64,000 nt of DNA from Sphingomonas sp. KR3-1 (GCF_040049295.1 NZ_JBDZDQ010000004.1:310001-374000), one strand, 5' to 3'. Positions 28,370 through 37,903 are shown, counted from the stretch's first letter. The notes: generated by a model from the letters alone, not told the origin. Made by a program: numbers and translations.

Positions 28370-29481
28370 CGCTTCGCCCAGGCGGCATATTGCCGCGCGG
28401 TCAGGTCGACCAGGTCGCCCTGCGCCAGGTTCATGTCGATCAGGTGCAGCCCCCAGTCCTTGAGGATCACATTGCCCACCTTCACGTCGCCCGCGATCGT
28501 GTCGGTGCGCGGATCGGCGGGATCGGCATTCACGGTGACCGCGAGATAGTTGAACCCGTCCTGCTTGACGCACTGCGCCGACAGTAGCCCCGGCACGCTG
28601 ACGAACGGCGTGGTCACCGGCGCGCCGCCCTTGCTCCAGGCGTCGCCGGGGGATTCGACCAGCATGTTGCCGCCGGCGTTGAGATAGGCGTGCGTATCCG
28701 CCTTGCCCCCGCCCAGCGCCGCCGGGTTGGTGCATCCTGCCTCGGTGCCGGGCCGGTCGCCCTGGGCGAAGCGGCTCGCCTTGGTCGGCGGGCTGTCGGC
28801 ACGGAAGCTGGCATAGGTGACGACGCAGCCGGCCTGGTCGGCGCTGCGGCACAGCGGGATCGTCGGGAACACGCCGCCGACATCCTTGCCGATGGGCACG
28901 GGCACGGAGCTGCCGATCAGCATCGCCGAGATCAGCTGCTTCTGGGCAGGCTTGCCGTCGATCGCCGTCGCAACCAGGCGGGTGAGCACCAGCGAGCCCT
29001 GGCTGTGCCCGACCAGCACCACGCCGCGGCCCTTGTTGTCGTGCGCAAGATAGTCGTCCCACGCCGCCTTCACGTCGTTGAACGCCATTTCGCGATCTAC
29101 CGGCACGGCGGCGCCGCCCATGATCCCGCGCAGCGCGGTGAGCGTCACCTGGCGATAGACCGGCGCGAACACCCGGCAGTTCTTCGCGAAGCGCGCGATC
29201 TGGAACTGGGCTACGCGCTTTTCTTCCGGCCCGGGCACCATGTCGCTGTTGGGCGTCTTGTCGAGCGAGATGGTCGGGTAGACGTAGAAGCAGTCGAACT
29301 TGGGGTCGCTCGCCGCCTTGAAGGGCTCGACCAGTTGCTTGCCGTCCGCCGCGACCAGCGTGGCCGAGAGGTCCGCCGCACACGCATCCGCGCGGCCGGG
29401 GCGGCAGAGCCAGTTGTCGGGGTTGCGATAGTCCGGCGTGTCCTGCGCGGCCATCGCCAGCGCGAGCGCGAGAATCATCAT
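28366..29481 (-). CDS. DUF3089 alpha/beta-hydrolase, secreted
   Basis: 371 residues. A short signal peptide (MMILALALAMAAQ) precedes a DUF3089 domain: WLCRPGRADACAADLSATL, DCFYVYPTISLD, VVLVGHSQGSLVLTRLV, with GHSQG as nucleophile elbow (Ser), and TYASFRAD. Probably a periplasmic esterase or lipase of unknown substrate. Start ATG 29481 (or 29478) has GGGAGAGG upstream; the longer frame to 29781 overlaps the Mth938-like gene and is not used. Downstream of secF cluster on the same strand. Confidence 0.82.
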   Translation of the reverse strand: MMILALALAMAAQDTPDYRNPDNWLCRPGRADACAADLSATLVAADGKQLVEPFKAASDPKFDCFYVYPTISLDKTPNSDMVPGPEEKRVAQFQIARFAKNCRVFAPVYRQVTLTALRGIMGGAAVPVDREMAFNDVKAAWDDYLAHDNKGRGVVLVGHSQGSLVLTRLVATAIDGKPAQKQLISAMLIGSSVPVPIGKDVGGVFPTIPLCRSADQAGCVVTYASFRADSPPTKASRFAQGDRPGTEAGCTNPAALGGGKADTHAYLNAGGNMLVESPGDAWSKGGAPVTTPFVSVPGLLSAQCVKQDGFNYLAVTVNADPADPRTDTIAGDVKVGNVILKDWGLHLIDMNLAQGDLVDLTARQYAAWAKR

Positions 29482-29524
29482 GCGAGCCTCTCCCTTTGGA
29501 GAGGAGCTTAACTGCGGCTGGCGA

Positions 29525-29896
29525 TCAGTCCAGCGGGTAGAGCGCGCCGGCGATCCAGCGCAGCTCGGCGCGCAACACGCCCCAGGCGCGGGCGGCGGCG
29601 CGGCTGTCCATCGCCTCCACGCCGATGCCCCTGGCGCCCAGCGCCTCGACCAGCGCGCGCGGCGGGCGCACCAGCGTCGCGCCGGTGCCGAGCAGCAGGA
29701 ATTCGGCGCGCGGATCGAGCGCCAGCAGGGGCGCCAAGTCAGCCTCGGCCAGCTCGGCGATCGGCGGCGGCGACCAGCCATCGGCGCGCTCGGGGGTGAT
29801 CAGCAGCCCCTCGTACACGCCCTCGTCGACGCGGAACCCGCGTCCGGAGAAGCCGGAGATCACCGGCCCCTCTGCACTGGCGCGCTTCACTTCCAT
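29525..29896 (-). CDS. Mth938-like (NDUFAF3 family) protein
   Basis: 123 residues of the DUF498/Mth938 family, related to the complex I assembly factor NDUFAF3. Motifs: GFSGRGFRVDEGVYEGLLITPE, AEFLLLGTGATLVRPP, GIGVEAMDSRAAARAWGVL. The precise bacterial function is unproven. It lies 25 bases after secF in the same direction, an arrangement common in alphaproteobacteria, so it is probably co-transcribed with yajC-secD-secF. Confidence 0.85.
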   Translation of the reverse strand: MEVKRASAEGPVISGFSGRGFRVDEGVYEGLLITPERADGWSPPPIAELAEADLAPLLALDPRAEFLLLGTGATLVRPPRALVEALGARGIGVEAMDSRAAARAWGVLRAELRWIAGALYPLD

Positions 29897-29920
29897 TACG
29901 AGCGCCCCTGCGCCTGCACG

Positions 29921-30886
29921 TCAGAGCCCTTCGCGCGGGCCCACGCGCTCGGCGCCGCTCGCCGCGTTCGGCTTCTCCTCCCGCGGGCCCGGCTTCAGGC
30001 CCAGCGAGATCAACAGAGACGACGAGACGTAGATCGACGAATAGGTGCCGACGACGATGCCGAGCATCATCGCCGCGGTGAAGCCGCGCAGCACCTCGCC
30101 GCCGAAGAGCAGCAGCGATGCGAGCGCGAGCATGATCGTCAGCGAGGTCATCACGGTGCGCGGCAGCGTCTCGTTCACCGAGAGGTCGATCAGCTCGCTC
30201 ATGCCCATCTTGCGATATTTGCGCATGTTCTCGCGGATACGGTCGTCGATCACCATCTTGTCGTTGATCGAATAGCCGATGATCGTCAGCACCGCCGCGA
30301 CGATGTTGAGGTCGAACACGAGCTGCGTCAGCGCGAAGAAGCCGAGCGCCATCAGCACGTCGTGGATGATCGCCACCGCGGTAGACACGCCGAACTGCCA
30401 CTCGTAGCGGAACCAGCTGAAGATCGCGATGCCGATGATCGCGAGCACCACCGCCAGCACGCCGTTGCGCACCAGCTCGCCCGAGACCTTGCCCGAGACG
30501 GTGGAGTAGTTGGTGAACTGCGCGTTGAACTTGGTCTTCAGCGCGGCCTTCACCGCCTCGACCATGGTATTGGTCGCCGCCGGATCGCTCGAAGGCGGCA
30601 CCGGCAGGCGGATGGTCACGGTGTTCTTGTCGCCGAGCTGCTGCAGCGCCGCTTCGCCATAGCCGAGATGGTTGACTGTCGCGCGGACCTGGTCGAGCGG
30701 CGGCGGCGAGGGGAATTTCTCCTCGATCGAGACGCCGCCGACAAAGTCGACGCCCATGTTGAGGCCGTGCAGGCCGACCAGCGCGACGGCGCCGATCGTC
30801 AGCAGCATCGTGATCGCGAAGGCGATGTGGCGGACACGCACGAACCCGATGTTCGTGTTGTCCGGGATGATCTTGAGGAGCCGCAT
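29921..30886 (-). CDS. secF: Protein translocase subunit SecF
   Basis: 321 residues, six predicted membrane helices with a large periplasmic loop after the first. The start region (IAFAITMLLTIGAVALVGLHGLNMGVDFVGGVSIEEKF) contains the SecF GVDFxGG motif; later VAIIHDVLMALGFFAL and TIIGYSINDKMVIDDRIREN match the conserved SecDF core. With SecD it uses the proton motive force to help pull proteins through SecYEG. It lies 14 bases after secD. Confidence 0.96.
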   Translation of the reverse strand: MRLLKIIPDNTNIGFVRVRHIAFAITMLLTIGAVALVGLHGLNMGVDFVGGVSIEEKFPSPPPLDQVRATVNHLGYGEAALQQLGDKNTVTIRLPVPPSSDPAATNTMVEAVKAALKTKFNAQFTNYSTVSGKVSGELVRNGVLAVVLAIIGIAIFSWFRYEWQFGVSTAVAIIHDVLMALGFFALTQLVFDLNIVAAVLTIIGYSINDKMVIDDRIRENMRKYRKMGMSELIDLSVNETLPRTVMTSLTIMLALASLLLFGGEVLRGFTAAMMLGIVVGTYSSIYVSSSLLISLGLKPGPREEKPNAASGAERVGPREGL

Positions 30887-30900
30887 GCGCGTCGCTTCCG

Positions 30901-32493
30901 TTAAATGTGGATTTCGGTCGGCCGATTACGGCGCAACCAGATGGAGACGAGCATGCGGGTGAACACCACCGCGGTGAACACCGAGGTAGCGATGCCGATG
31001 ATCAGCACGACCGCGAAGCCGCGCACCGGGCCGGAGCCCAGGATCATCATGATCACGCCGGCGATCGCGTGCGTCACGTTCGCCTCGAAGATCGTGCGGC
31101 TGGCTTCCTTGTAGCCCAGCTCGATCGACTGGGTCACGCTGCGCCCGCGCCGCCGCTCTTCGCGGATGCGTTCGTTGATCAGCACGTTGGCGTCCACCGC
31201 GGTGCCGATCGTCAGCACGAAGCCGGCGATGCCGGGCAGCGTCAGCGTCGCATTGAGCAGGCCCATCACCGCCAGGATCACCAGCACGTTGATGATCACC
31301 GCCAGCGTCGCATAGATGCCGAAGCGGCCATAGGTGAGGATCATGAAGGCGATCACTGCCACGACCGCGATGATCGACGCCGTGATGCCGGCGCGGATCG
31401 AATCGGCGCCGAGCTCCGGGCTCACCGTCGATTCCTGCACCACCTTCAGGTCCACCGGCAGCTTGCCCGATCGCAGCGCGATCGCGAGCTGGTTGGCGCT
31501 GTCGACGGTGAAGCCGCCATTGATCACGGCGCTGCCGCCGAGGATCGGCTCGTTGATGTTCGGCGCGGAGATGACCACGCCGTCGATGATGATCGCAAAC
31601 GGCTTGCCGGTATTTTCCTGCGTCACCTTGGCGAAGCGCTTGGCGCCCGCACCGTTGAGCTGCAGCGTCACGCCGGGCGCGCCGCTCTGCTGGTCATAGC
31701 TCTGCTTGGCATCGACCAGCATGCCGCCGTCGATCATCACCTGGCGCTGCACGGCGACCTTGCCGCCGGCCTGATAGGGCATGATCACATCGCCGGCCGG
31801 CGCTTCGCCGCGCTGCACCGCGTTCGGATCGGCGCCGGTATCGACCAGGCGGAACTCTAGCTTGGCGGTCTTGCCGACCAGGTCCTTCAGCGCCTTCGGG
31901 TCCTGCAGGCCGGGGACCTGCACGACGATGCGATTGGTGCCTTCGCGGATGACGGTGGGCTCGACCGTGCCGAGCGCGTTGATGCGCGTCTCGATGACCT
32001 GGCGGGCATCGCCCATCGCGGTGTCGATCGCCTCGTTGAGGCCGGCCTCGGTCGGCGTCAGCACGAACTGCGAGGAATTGACCACGGCGACGTCCCACTG
32101 GCGCTGGCCGGTGGTGCCGACGCCCGAGCCGGTGATCGCCAGCAGCTTCTCGCGCGCCGCGTCCACCTTGGACGGGTCGCGGACCATGAAGCTGACCTTG
32201 CCGCCCTGGATCGAGATATCGCCGATATCGACCTTCGGGTCCTTGCGCATCTCGACTTTGACCTGCTCCTGCATCTGCGTGAGCTTGGCCTGGCGCACAT
32301 CATCCGTGTTCGCCTCGAACAGCAGGAAGCTGCCGCCGGCCAGGTCGAGGCCGAGGTTGATCGCGGGCTTGGGCACCCAGCTCGGCCAATGGTCGCGCGC
32401 GCTCTTGGGGAAGAAGCTCGGCACCGACAGCGCGATCATGATCGCGATGCCGACGAGGATCGTCGTGATCCTCCAGCGGGGAAAGTCGAGCAT
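30901..32493 (-). CDS. secD: Protein translocase subunit SecD
   Basis: 530 residues. One N-terminal membrane helix, then GLDLAGGSFLLFE (SecD motif), the P1 periplasmic domain, and five C-terminal helices with VIAFMILTYGRFGIYA, TLPGIAGFVLTIGTAVDANVLINERIREE. Key motif DANVLI is intact. Works with SecF and YajC. The ATG at 32493 overlaps the yajC stop (TGATG), so translation is coupled. Confidence 0.96.
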   Translation of the reverse strand: MLDFPRWRITTILVGIAIMIALSVPSFFPKSARDHWPSWVPKPAINLGLDLAGGSFLLFEANTDDVRQAKLTQMQEQVKVEMRKDPKVDIGDISIQGGKVSFMVRDPSKVDAAREKLLAITGSGVGTTGQRQWDVAVVNSSQFVLTPTEAGLNEAIDTAMGDARQVIETRINALGTVEPTVIREGTNRIVVQVPGLQDPKALKDLVGKTAKLEFRLVDTGADPNAVQRGEAPAGDVIMPYQAGGKVAVQRQVMIDGGMLVDAKQSYDQQSGAPGVTLQLNGAGAKRFAKVTQENTGKPFAIIIDGVVISAPNINEPILGGSAVINGGFTVDSANQLAIALRSGKLPVDLKVVQESTVSPELGADSIRAGITASIIAVVAVIAFMILTYGRFGIYATLAVIINVLVILAVMGLLNATLTLPGIAGFVLTIGTAVDANVLINERIREERRRGRSVTQSIELGYKEASRTIFEANVTHAIAGVIMMILGSGPVRGFAVVLIIGIATSVFTAVVFTRMLVSIWLRRNRPTEIHI

Positions 32494-32834
32494 CAGTCGT
32501 TCGCAGGCTTGGCGCCGCCGGCGGGCGCGACGCTGGTGAGCGTGGCCTTGATCGCGCGGACCTTGACGTTCGGCGCGAGCTCGAGCTCGACTTCGTTCTC
32601 GTCGACCTTGGTCACCTTGCCGATCAGGCCGCCGCCGGTGACGACCTGGTCGCCCTTCTTCACGGCGTTGATCGCGCCCTGGAGGTCCTTCATCCGCTTC
32701 TGCTGCGGGCGGATCATCAGGAAGTAGAACGCCACGAAAATGAGGACGAGCGGCGCAAGGCCAAGGACGCCGCCCATCGGGCTGGCCTGTGCCGCTGCGC
32801 CTGCGGCCTGTGCATGTGCTGGGGTGATGAGCAT
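32493..32834 (-). CDS. yajC: Preprotein translocase subunit YajC
   Basis: 113 residues. N-terminal part MLITPAHAQA is typical for alphaproteobacterial YajC; one membrane helix (LGLAPLVLIFVAFYFLMIRPQQKRMKD) is followed by a small cytoplasmic domain (KGDQVVTGGGLIGKVTKVDENEVELEL). The ATG at 32834 is preferred over a frame extension to 32918. First gene of the yajC-secD-secF-Mth938 unit. Confidence 0.93.
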   Translation of the reverse strand: MLITPAHAQAAGAAAQASPMGGVLGLAPLVLIFVAFYFLMIRPQQKRMKDLQGAINAVKKGDQVVTGGGLIGKVTKVDENEVELELAPNVKVRAIKATLTSVAPAGGAKPAND

Positions 32835-32977
32835 GGTGTCCTGGGATTGGCTGGTGGTCGGCGCGGAATCCGCACCGTTCAAGCGCGGCGCGCTAACATG
32901 CGACATGGGCATGCGCAACTATTGTCACCAGTGGGTTGCATCCCGCGCCGCACCGGCCTAGAGGCCGCAACCTCGGT

Positions 32978-33054
32978 CGGGGCGTAGCGCAGCCTGGTAG
33001 CGCATCACACTGGGGGTGTGGGGGTCGCAGGTTCGAATCCTGTCGCCCCGACCA
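32978..33054 (+). tRNA. tRNA-Pro (anticodon GGG)
   Basis: A full 77-base cloverleaf: acceptor arms CGGGGCG/CGCCCCG, D stem GCGC/GCGC with AGCCTGGTA loop, anticodon stem TCACA/TGTGG with loop CTGGGGG (anticodon GGG, reading CCC), T stem GCAGG/CCTGT with loop TTCGAAT, discriminator A and encoded CCA. Confidence 0.97.
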
Positions 33055-33203
33055 TTACAACAAATCCCACACCAATCCCATAGCGGCTGCCGCCGGCGCC
33101 GCCCGAATCGGCGCGCGCGGCCGGAACGCGTTGCTTGGCAAATCGCGAGCGGGATGCGACGAGGGGCGCTTCGGCCCCGGCCCCGGCACTTCGCGGAGAC
33201 ATC

Positions 33204-34019
33204 ATGCGCATCTGGATCACCGCCTCCCTGCTCTCGGCGATCGTGGCTGCGGCCGCCGCCACGGCACTCGCGGCGGACAAGCCGGGCGGCTATCTCTCGG
33301 CCGGCGAGTTCGACGTCACGCAGGTGCTCGAGCCCGCGCCGCGCGCCGGCGATCCGCGCTACGAGACCGACCGCAAGATCTTCCGCGCGACTCGCGCCCT
33401 GATCGGCAGCGATCGCTGGGCGCTCGCCACCCGCGATGTCGAGCTCAACACCCCCGCCCTGCTGCGAGACTTCAGCTGCGCGGTCGGCACCGATCTCACG
33501 CCCGAGAACGCGCCCAGGCTCGTCCGCCTGCTGGTCCGCGCCGGCACCGACACGGCAGCGCAGAGCGGCCACGCCAAGGACGTCTACAAGCGGGGCCGCC
33601 CCTTCACGATCGATCGCGGCCAGATCTGCCAGCCCCAGTCCGAGCTGTTCGACAAGCAGGCGAACCGGATGAGCTACGATTATCCCTCGGGCCACACCAC
33701 GCGCGGCTGGACCTACGCGCTCGTCCTCACCGCCGCCGCGCCGGACCGTGCCCAGGCGATCCTCCAGCGCGGCCGCGCCTATGGTGACAGCCGCTTCATC
33801 TGCGGCGCGCATAACGAAAGCGCGGTCGAGGCCGGCTTCCTCTCGGCCTCGGCGACGATGGCGCTGGTATCGACCAAGCCCGACTATCAGGCCGATCTCG
33901 CCGCCGCCCGCGCCGAGCTCGATGCCGTCCGCGCCTCGGGCAGCAAGCCCCAGGGCTGCGAAGCGGAGGGAGCGCTGATCGCCCAGCGCGTCATGCCGCG
34001 GCTCGACCGGGCGCACTGA
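33204..34019 (+). CDS. Class A acid phosphatase-like protein (PAP2 family), altered motif
   Basis: 271 residues with a signal peptide (ITASLLSAIVAAAAATALAA). The non-specific acid phosphatase motifs are present in part: K-x6-RP (KDVYKRGRP), PSGHT (YPSGHTTRGW) and SRxxxxxH (SRFICGAH, H203). The final Asp expected four residues after that His is Ala207 here, and the later VDAG reads VEAG, so activity may be reduced or changed. Periplasmic. Start ATG 33204 has GGAG seven bases upstream; the frame opens at 33135. Nine bases before the transporter gene, same direction. Confidence 0.8.
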   Translation: MRIWITASLLSAIVAAAAATALAADKPGGYLSAGEFDVTQVLEPAPRAGDPRYETDRKIFRATRALIGSDRWALATRDVELNTPALLRDFSCAVGTDLTPENAPRLVRLLVRAGTDTAAQSGHAKDVYKRGRPFTIDRGQICQPQSELFDKQANRMSYDYPSGHTTRGWTYALVLTAAAPDRAQAILQRGRAYGDSRFICGAHNESAVEAGFLSASATMALVSTKPDYQADLAAARAELDAVRASGSKPQGCEAEGALIAQRVMPRLDRAH

Positions 34020-34027
34020 GCGCCAAC

Positions 34028-35359
34028 ATGCACGCCCGCGCGCGGCTGCTGCTCTTCGCCTTCGGCGACTTCGCGTTCAATCTCTACTGGCAGAGCATCA
34101 TGCTCTTCCTGCTGTTCTACTATACCGAGGCGCTGGGGCTGAAGGTGGCGACCGCGGCCGCGGTCTACACCATAGCCTCGGTGTGGGACGGGCTGGCCAA
34201 TTTCCTCGCCGGCGCGGTGGCCGACCGGCGCGAGCCCGGGCGCGGCTATGGCCGGTTCCTGATGCTCGGCAGCATCCCCCTCGGCCTCGCCTTCGTCCTC
34301 ACCTACGTGCCGCCGCTCGCCGCCGGCTGGTGGGGCATCGCCAGCATCTTCCTCGGCCATTTGCTGTTCCGCACCGCCTATGCCGCGGTCAACGTGCCCT
34401 ATCTGGCGATGAGCGCGCGGGTGAGCCGCGACAGCCGCGACCGCGCCTTCCTGGCGGGCATGCGCATGCTGTTCGGCACGATGGCCGCGGTGCTGGTCGC
34501 GCGCGGCACGCTGCCGCTCGGCGCCCTGCTCAGCGGCAGCGTGGTGCCGGCGCATGCCTATCTCGGCGCGGCGATCCTGTTCGCGCTCCTCGGCACCGCG
34601 ATCCTGATGCTGGTCGGCGCCTTCTACCGCGAGCAAATGGTGCCCGTGCGGACCGCCCCGCCCTCGATCGCCGCCAGCCTAAGCAGCCTCGCCACCAACC
34701 GCGCCTTCGTCACGCTCAATCTCGCGATGATGGCGATGATCGTGGCGGTGACGATCCTCAACAAGTCGGTGCTCTATTATTTCAAGTACTTCGTCGGCGA
34801 CGACGTGGCCGGGCAGAGCGCGCTCGCCTGGATGGGCGTGGTCGGCGCCGCGGCGGTACCGCTCTGGATGCTGCTCCAGCGGCTGCTCGGCACCCGCGGG
34901 CTATGGTTCCTTGCCGCCGGCCTGTGCATGGCGGGGCTGGTCTTCTTCGTTGGCGTCCATATCGACCGGGCCGGGCCAATGCAGCTCTTCCTCGTCGCGA
35001 TGCAGGCGGTGATCGTCGGGCTGCACTTCGCCTATTGGGCGATGCTGCCCAACACCGTGGAATATGGCGAGCGCGCCACCGGGCTGCGCGTCGAGGGCGC
35101 GGTGTTCGGCATGGCGGCATTGCTCCAGCGCATCGCGATCGGGCTGGCGACCGCGCTGCTCGCCGCCGGGTTCGACGCGGCCGGCTATGTCGCCAATGTC
35201 CAGCAGAGCGCCGCGACGCTGGCGACGATGCGCGGCACGATCGCGCTGGTGCCGCTGGGCTTCCTGGCGGTGTCGGTGGTGGTGATGTGGCTCAACCCGC
35301 TGGGCAAGGGCGCGCATGCGAAGATCGTGAAGGATCTGGAGGAAAGGGGCGGCTTATGA
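34028..35359 (+). CDS. GPH-family (MFS) sugar:cation symporter
   Basis: 443 residues with about 12 membrane helices. The start FAFGDFAFNLYWQSIMLFLLFYYTEALGL and VWDGLANFLAGAVADR (with the D-x-x-x-D of GPH carriers) identify the glycoside-pentoside-hexuronide:cation symporter group. It would import sugars or short glycosides across the inner membrane. It lies beside beta-glucosidase, LacI regulator and glucanase genes, which fits uptake of their products. Follows the phosphatase gene closely. Confidence 0.85.
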   Translation: MHARARLLLFAFGDFAFNLYWQSIMLFLLFYYTEALGLKVATAAAVYTIASVWDGLANFLAGAVADRREPGRGYGRFLMLGSIPLGLAFVLTYVPPLAAGWWGIASIFLGHLLFRTAYAAVNVPYLAMSARVSRDSRDRAFLAGMRMLFGTMAAVLVARGTLPLGALLSGSVVPAHAYLGAAILFALLGTAILMLVGAFYREQMVPVRTAPPSIAASLSSLATNRAFVTLNLAMMAMIVAVTILNKSVLYYFKYFVGDDVAGQSALAWMGVVGAAAVPLWMLLQRLLGTRGLWFLAAGLCMAGLVFFVGVHIDRAGPMQLFLVAMQAVIVGLHFAYWAMLPNTVEYGERATGLRVEGAVFGMAALLQRIAIGLATALLAAGFDAAGYVANVQQSAATLATMRGTIALVPLGFLAVSVVVMWLNPLGKGAHAKIVKDLEERGGL

Positions 35360-35360
35360 A

Positions 35361-35506
35361 TTCCTCCCCGAGCTTGTCTCGGGGAGGGGGACCGCCGCCG
35401 AAGGCGGTGGTGGAGGGGCTGGCGGGCGCCGCCGCGTTCCGCGGCAGCCCCTCCACCATTCGCTATGCGAATGGTCCCCCTCCTCCAGCAAGCTGGGGGA
35501 GGAATT
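35361..35506. repeat. Long palindromic intergenic element, copy 1
   Basis: About 146 bases beginning TTCCTCCCCGAGCTTG and ending AAGCTGGGGGAGGAA, its near reverse complement. Inside are nested hairpins (GCCGCCGAAGGCGG; GGAGGGGCTG...CAGCCCCTCC; CCATTCGCTATGCGAATGG). A second copy of the same layout lies at 48136-48276. It separates convergent genes and may serve as a two-way terminator. Confidence 0.8.
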
Positions 35507-35512
35507 GGGAAA

Positions 35513-37804
35513 TCACGCCACCAGCGTGAACTGCCCCTTCACCCCTTCCGCTTCGGCAGACGGCGCGATCCACAGGTCGAACAGCCCCGGCTCCACCGTC
35601 GGCTTGTTGTCGCGCCCGATGAACAGCAGCTGGTCGCGACGCAGCTTGAAGGTCACCGTCGCGCTCGCCCCAGCTGCCAGCGCCAGCTTGCGGAACGCCT
35701 TCAATTCGCGCACCGGCCGGGTCACGCTCGCCACCCGGTCGCGGATATAGAGCTGCACCACTTCCTCGATCGCATGCGCACCCGAATTGGTGATCTTCGC
35801 CGAGACGCTGATCTCGTCGTTCCACCCGAGCGTCGCCGGTACCGACGGGTCCGAATAGCCGACCTTGCCATAGGTCAGCCCGTGCCCGAACGGGAACAGC
35901 GCCGAGTTGGGAATGCCGCGATAATGCGCCTTGTAGGGCTGAAGCGGCCCCTCGGGATTGGGCCGCCCGGTCTGCTTGTGGTTGTAATAATAGGGCTGCT
36001 GACCGGGCGAGCGCGGGAAGCTGCACGGCAGGCGGCCGGCCGGGCTATAGTCGCCGAACAGCACGTCGGCGGTGGCGTTGCCGCCCTCCGAGCCCAGGAA
36101 CCAGGTGACCAGGATCGCCGGCGCCGCCAGCACCGCGCCGTCCAGCGCCAGCGCGCGGCCGTTCTTGAGCACCACCACGATCGGCTTGCCCGTTTTCGCC
36201 ACGGCTTCCGCAAGCGCCATCTGCGGCGCGGGAATGACGATCTCGGCGCGCGACTGCGCCTCGCCCGACATGTTCTCCGCCTCGCCGATCGCCAGCACCA
36301 CCACGTCCGCCGCGTTGGCCGCCGCCACCGCCGCGTCGATCCCGCCGGCCAGCGGCGCCTCGACGCCCGAGCCGAGCGTCACGCTCACCGCATTCTTGTC
36401 GGCCACTGCCGCGCGCACGCCGCTCGCCAGGTCGATCGCCTGCGCGTTGTCGCCATAGACCACCCAGGGCCCGTTGATGTCGTGCTTGCCCTCGGCGAAC
36501 GGCCCGATGATCGCGATCTTCTTGCCGCGCTTGGGCAACGGCAGCAGGTCACCGTCATTCTTGAGCATCACGATCGACTTGCGCCCGGCCTCGCGGGAGA
36601 GCGCAATCGCCTGGCTCGTGCGCGAGCGCGCCTTTTCGCGCTTCACGTCGATGCGGCGGAACGGATCCTCGAACAGGCCGAGCTTCGCCTTCATCGCCAG
36701 CACCCGGCGCACCGACTCGTCGACCCTCGCGATCGGCACTTCGCCCTTGGCGACGAGATCGGGCAAATGATCGCGGTAATAGCCGCTGGTCATGCTCATA
36801 TCGACGCCGGCCAGGAAGGCGATCTTCGCCGCCTCGTGCGCATCGGCGGCGAAGCCATGGTCGATCATCTCCATGTCGCCGGTATAGTCCGACACCACAA
36901 AGCCCTCGAAGCCCCATTCGTCGCGCAGCAGCTTGCGCATCAGCCAGTCATTGCCGGTCGAGGGCACGCCGGAAATCTCGTTGAACGAGGCCATGCCGGT
37001 CAGCGCGCCGGCGTCGATCGCGGTCTTGAACGGCGGGAGGTAGACTTCGCGCAGCGTCCGCTCGGAAACGTCGACGGTCGAATAGTCCAGCCCGGCCTCG
37101 GCCGCGCCATAGGCGGCGAAATGCTTGAAGCACGCCAGCATCGCGTCGTTGGCCTTCAGGTCCTTGCCCTGGAAGCCGCGCACCCGTGCCGCCGCGATCA
37201 GCTCGCCGAGCAGCACGTCCTCGCCCGCGCCTTCCATCGTCCGGCCCCAGCGCTGGTCGCGCGCGATGTCGACCATCGGCGCGAAGGTCCAGTCGATGCC
37301 CGCGCCGGCGCCCTCGAACGAGGCCATGCGCGCGGTCCTCTCGGCCAGCTCGGGCTCGAACGAAGCCGCCTCGCCCACCGGCACCGGGAAGATCGTGCGG
37401 TGGCCATGGATCACGTCGGCGGCGAAGAGCAGCGGGATCTTGAGCCGCGACTTGGTCATCGCCGCGCCCTGCATCCGCCGCGCCATCTCGGCGCCGTTGC
37501 CGTTGAACACGCCGGTCAGCCGCCCCTTCTCGACATCGGCCAGCTGCTCCTCGAAGCTGGGTCCGTTGCTTGGCGGGTTGAGCGCGGTGGCGACGCCGCC
37601 GCCCCAGGCCGCGGGCAGCAAGGTGAGCTGCCCGGCCTTTTCCTCCATCGTCATCTTCGCGATCAGCGAATCGATGAAGGCGGGCACCGGCAGGCGGCCG
37701 GCTTCCTGCAAGATCGCACGTGCCGGGCTCGCGGCCCAGGCCGCAACCGCACCGGCCCCCATCAGCGCCGCGCGTCGCGAAATCCTGGTGTCGAACATGT
37801 CCAT
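35513..37804 (-). CDS. bglX: Beta-glucosidase, glycoside hydrolase family 3
   Basis: 763 residues. A Tat-type signal (ISRRAALMGAGAVAAWAASPARA) directs it to the periplasm. GH3 N-terminal domain: KMTMEEKAGQLTLL, RWGRTMEGAGEDVLLGE, CFKHFAAYGAAEAGLDY, and the nucleophile region EGFVVSDYTGDMEMI (Asp of SDY). C-terminal alpha/beta and fibronectin-like domains include GSEGGNATADVLFGDYSPAGRLP. It releases glucose from beta-glucosides. LacI operator GTAACCGGTTAC lies about 90 bases upstream, so it is likely repressed until substrate appears. Divergent from the LacI gene. Confidence 0.93.
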   Translation of the reverse strand: MDMFDTRISRRAALMGAGAVAAWAASPARAILQEAGRLPVPAFIDSLIAKMTMEEKAGQLTLLPAAWGGGVATALNPPSNGPSFEEQLADVEKGRLTGVFNGNGAEMARRMQGAAMTKSRLKIPLLFAADVIHGHRTIFPVPVGEAASFEPELAERTARMASFEGAGAGIDWTFAPMVDIARDQRWGRTMEGAGEDVLLGELIAAARVRGFQGKDLKANDAMLACFKHFAAYGAAEAGLDYSTVDVSERTLREVYLPPFKTAIDAGALTGMASFNEISGVPSTGNDWLMRKLLRDEWGFEGFVVSDYTGDMEMIDHGFAADAHEAAKIAFLAGVDMSMTSGYYRDHLPDLVAKGEVPIARVDESVRRVLAMKAKLGLFEDPFRRIDVKREKARSRTSQAIALSREAGRKSIVMLKNDGDLLPLPKRGKKIAIIGPFAEGKHDINGPWVVYGDNAQAIDLASGVRAAVADKNAVSVTLGSGVEAPLAGGIDAAVAAANAADVVVLAIGEAENMSGEAQSRAEIVIPAPQMALAEAVAKTGKPIVVVLKNGRALALDGAVLAAPAILVTWFLGSEGGNATADVLFGDYSPAGRLPCSFPRSPGQQPYYYNHKQTGRPNPEGPLQPYKAHYRGIPNSALFPFGHGLTYGKVGYSDPSVPATLGWNDEISVSAKITNSGAHAIEEVVQLYIRDRVASVTRPVRELKAFRKLALAAGASATVTFKLRRDQLLFIGRDNKPTVEPGLFDLWIAPSAEAEGVKGQFTLVA

Positions 37805-37891
37805 TCCTCTCCTGATCCCGTCGCCCAGCTAGAACGGGCATTGTCGCAATGCTGCCCGCGCGTGAAACTTTTTTGCTTGTCGCGGTCAACC

Positions 37892-37903
37892 GTAACCGGT
37901 TAC
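37892..37903. promoter_or_regulatory. LacI-type operator between bglX and the regulator
   Basis: Perfect palindrome GTAACCGGTTAC in the divergent spacer, so it may control both genes. One of four AACCGGTT-centred sites in the locus. Confidence 0.75.

Noticed and set aside
29525..29781. N-terminal extension of the DUF3089 hydrolase
   Set aside because: The extension overlaps the Mth938-like gene out of frame, is Arg/Trp-rich and lacks a start site; the signal peptide begins at 29481.
34183..35529. 448-codon plus-strand frame inside the transporter gene
   Set aside because: It is the +1 shadow of the GPH transporter, extremely Arg-rich and without a start site.
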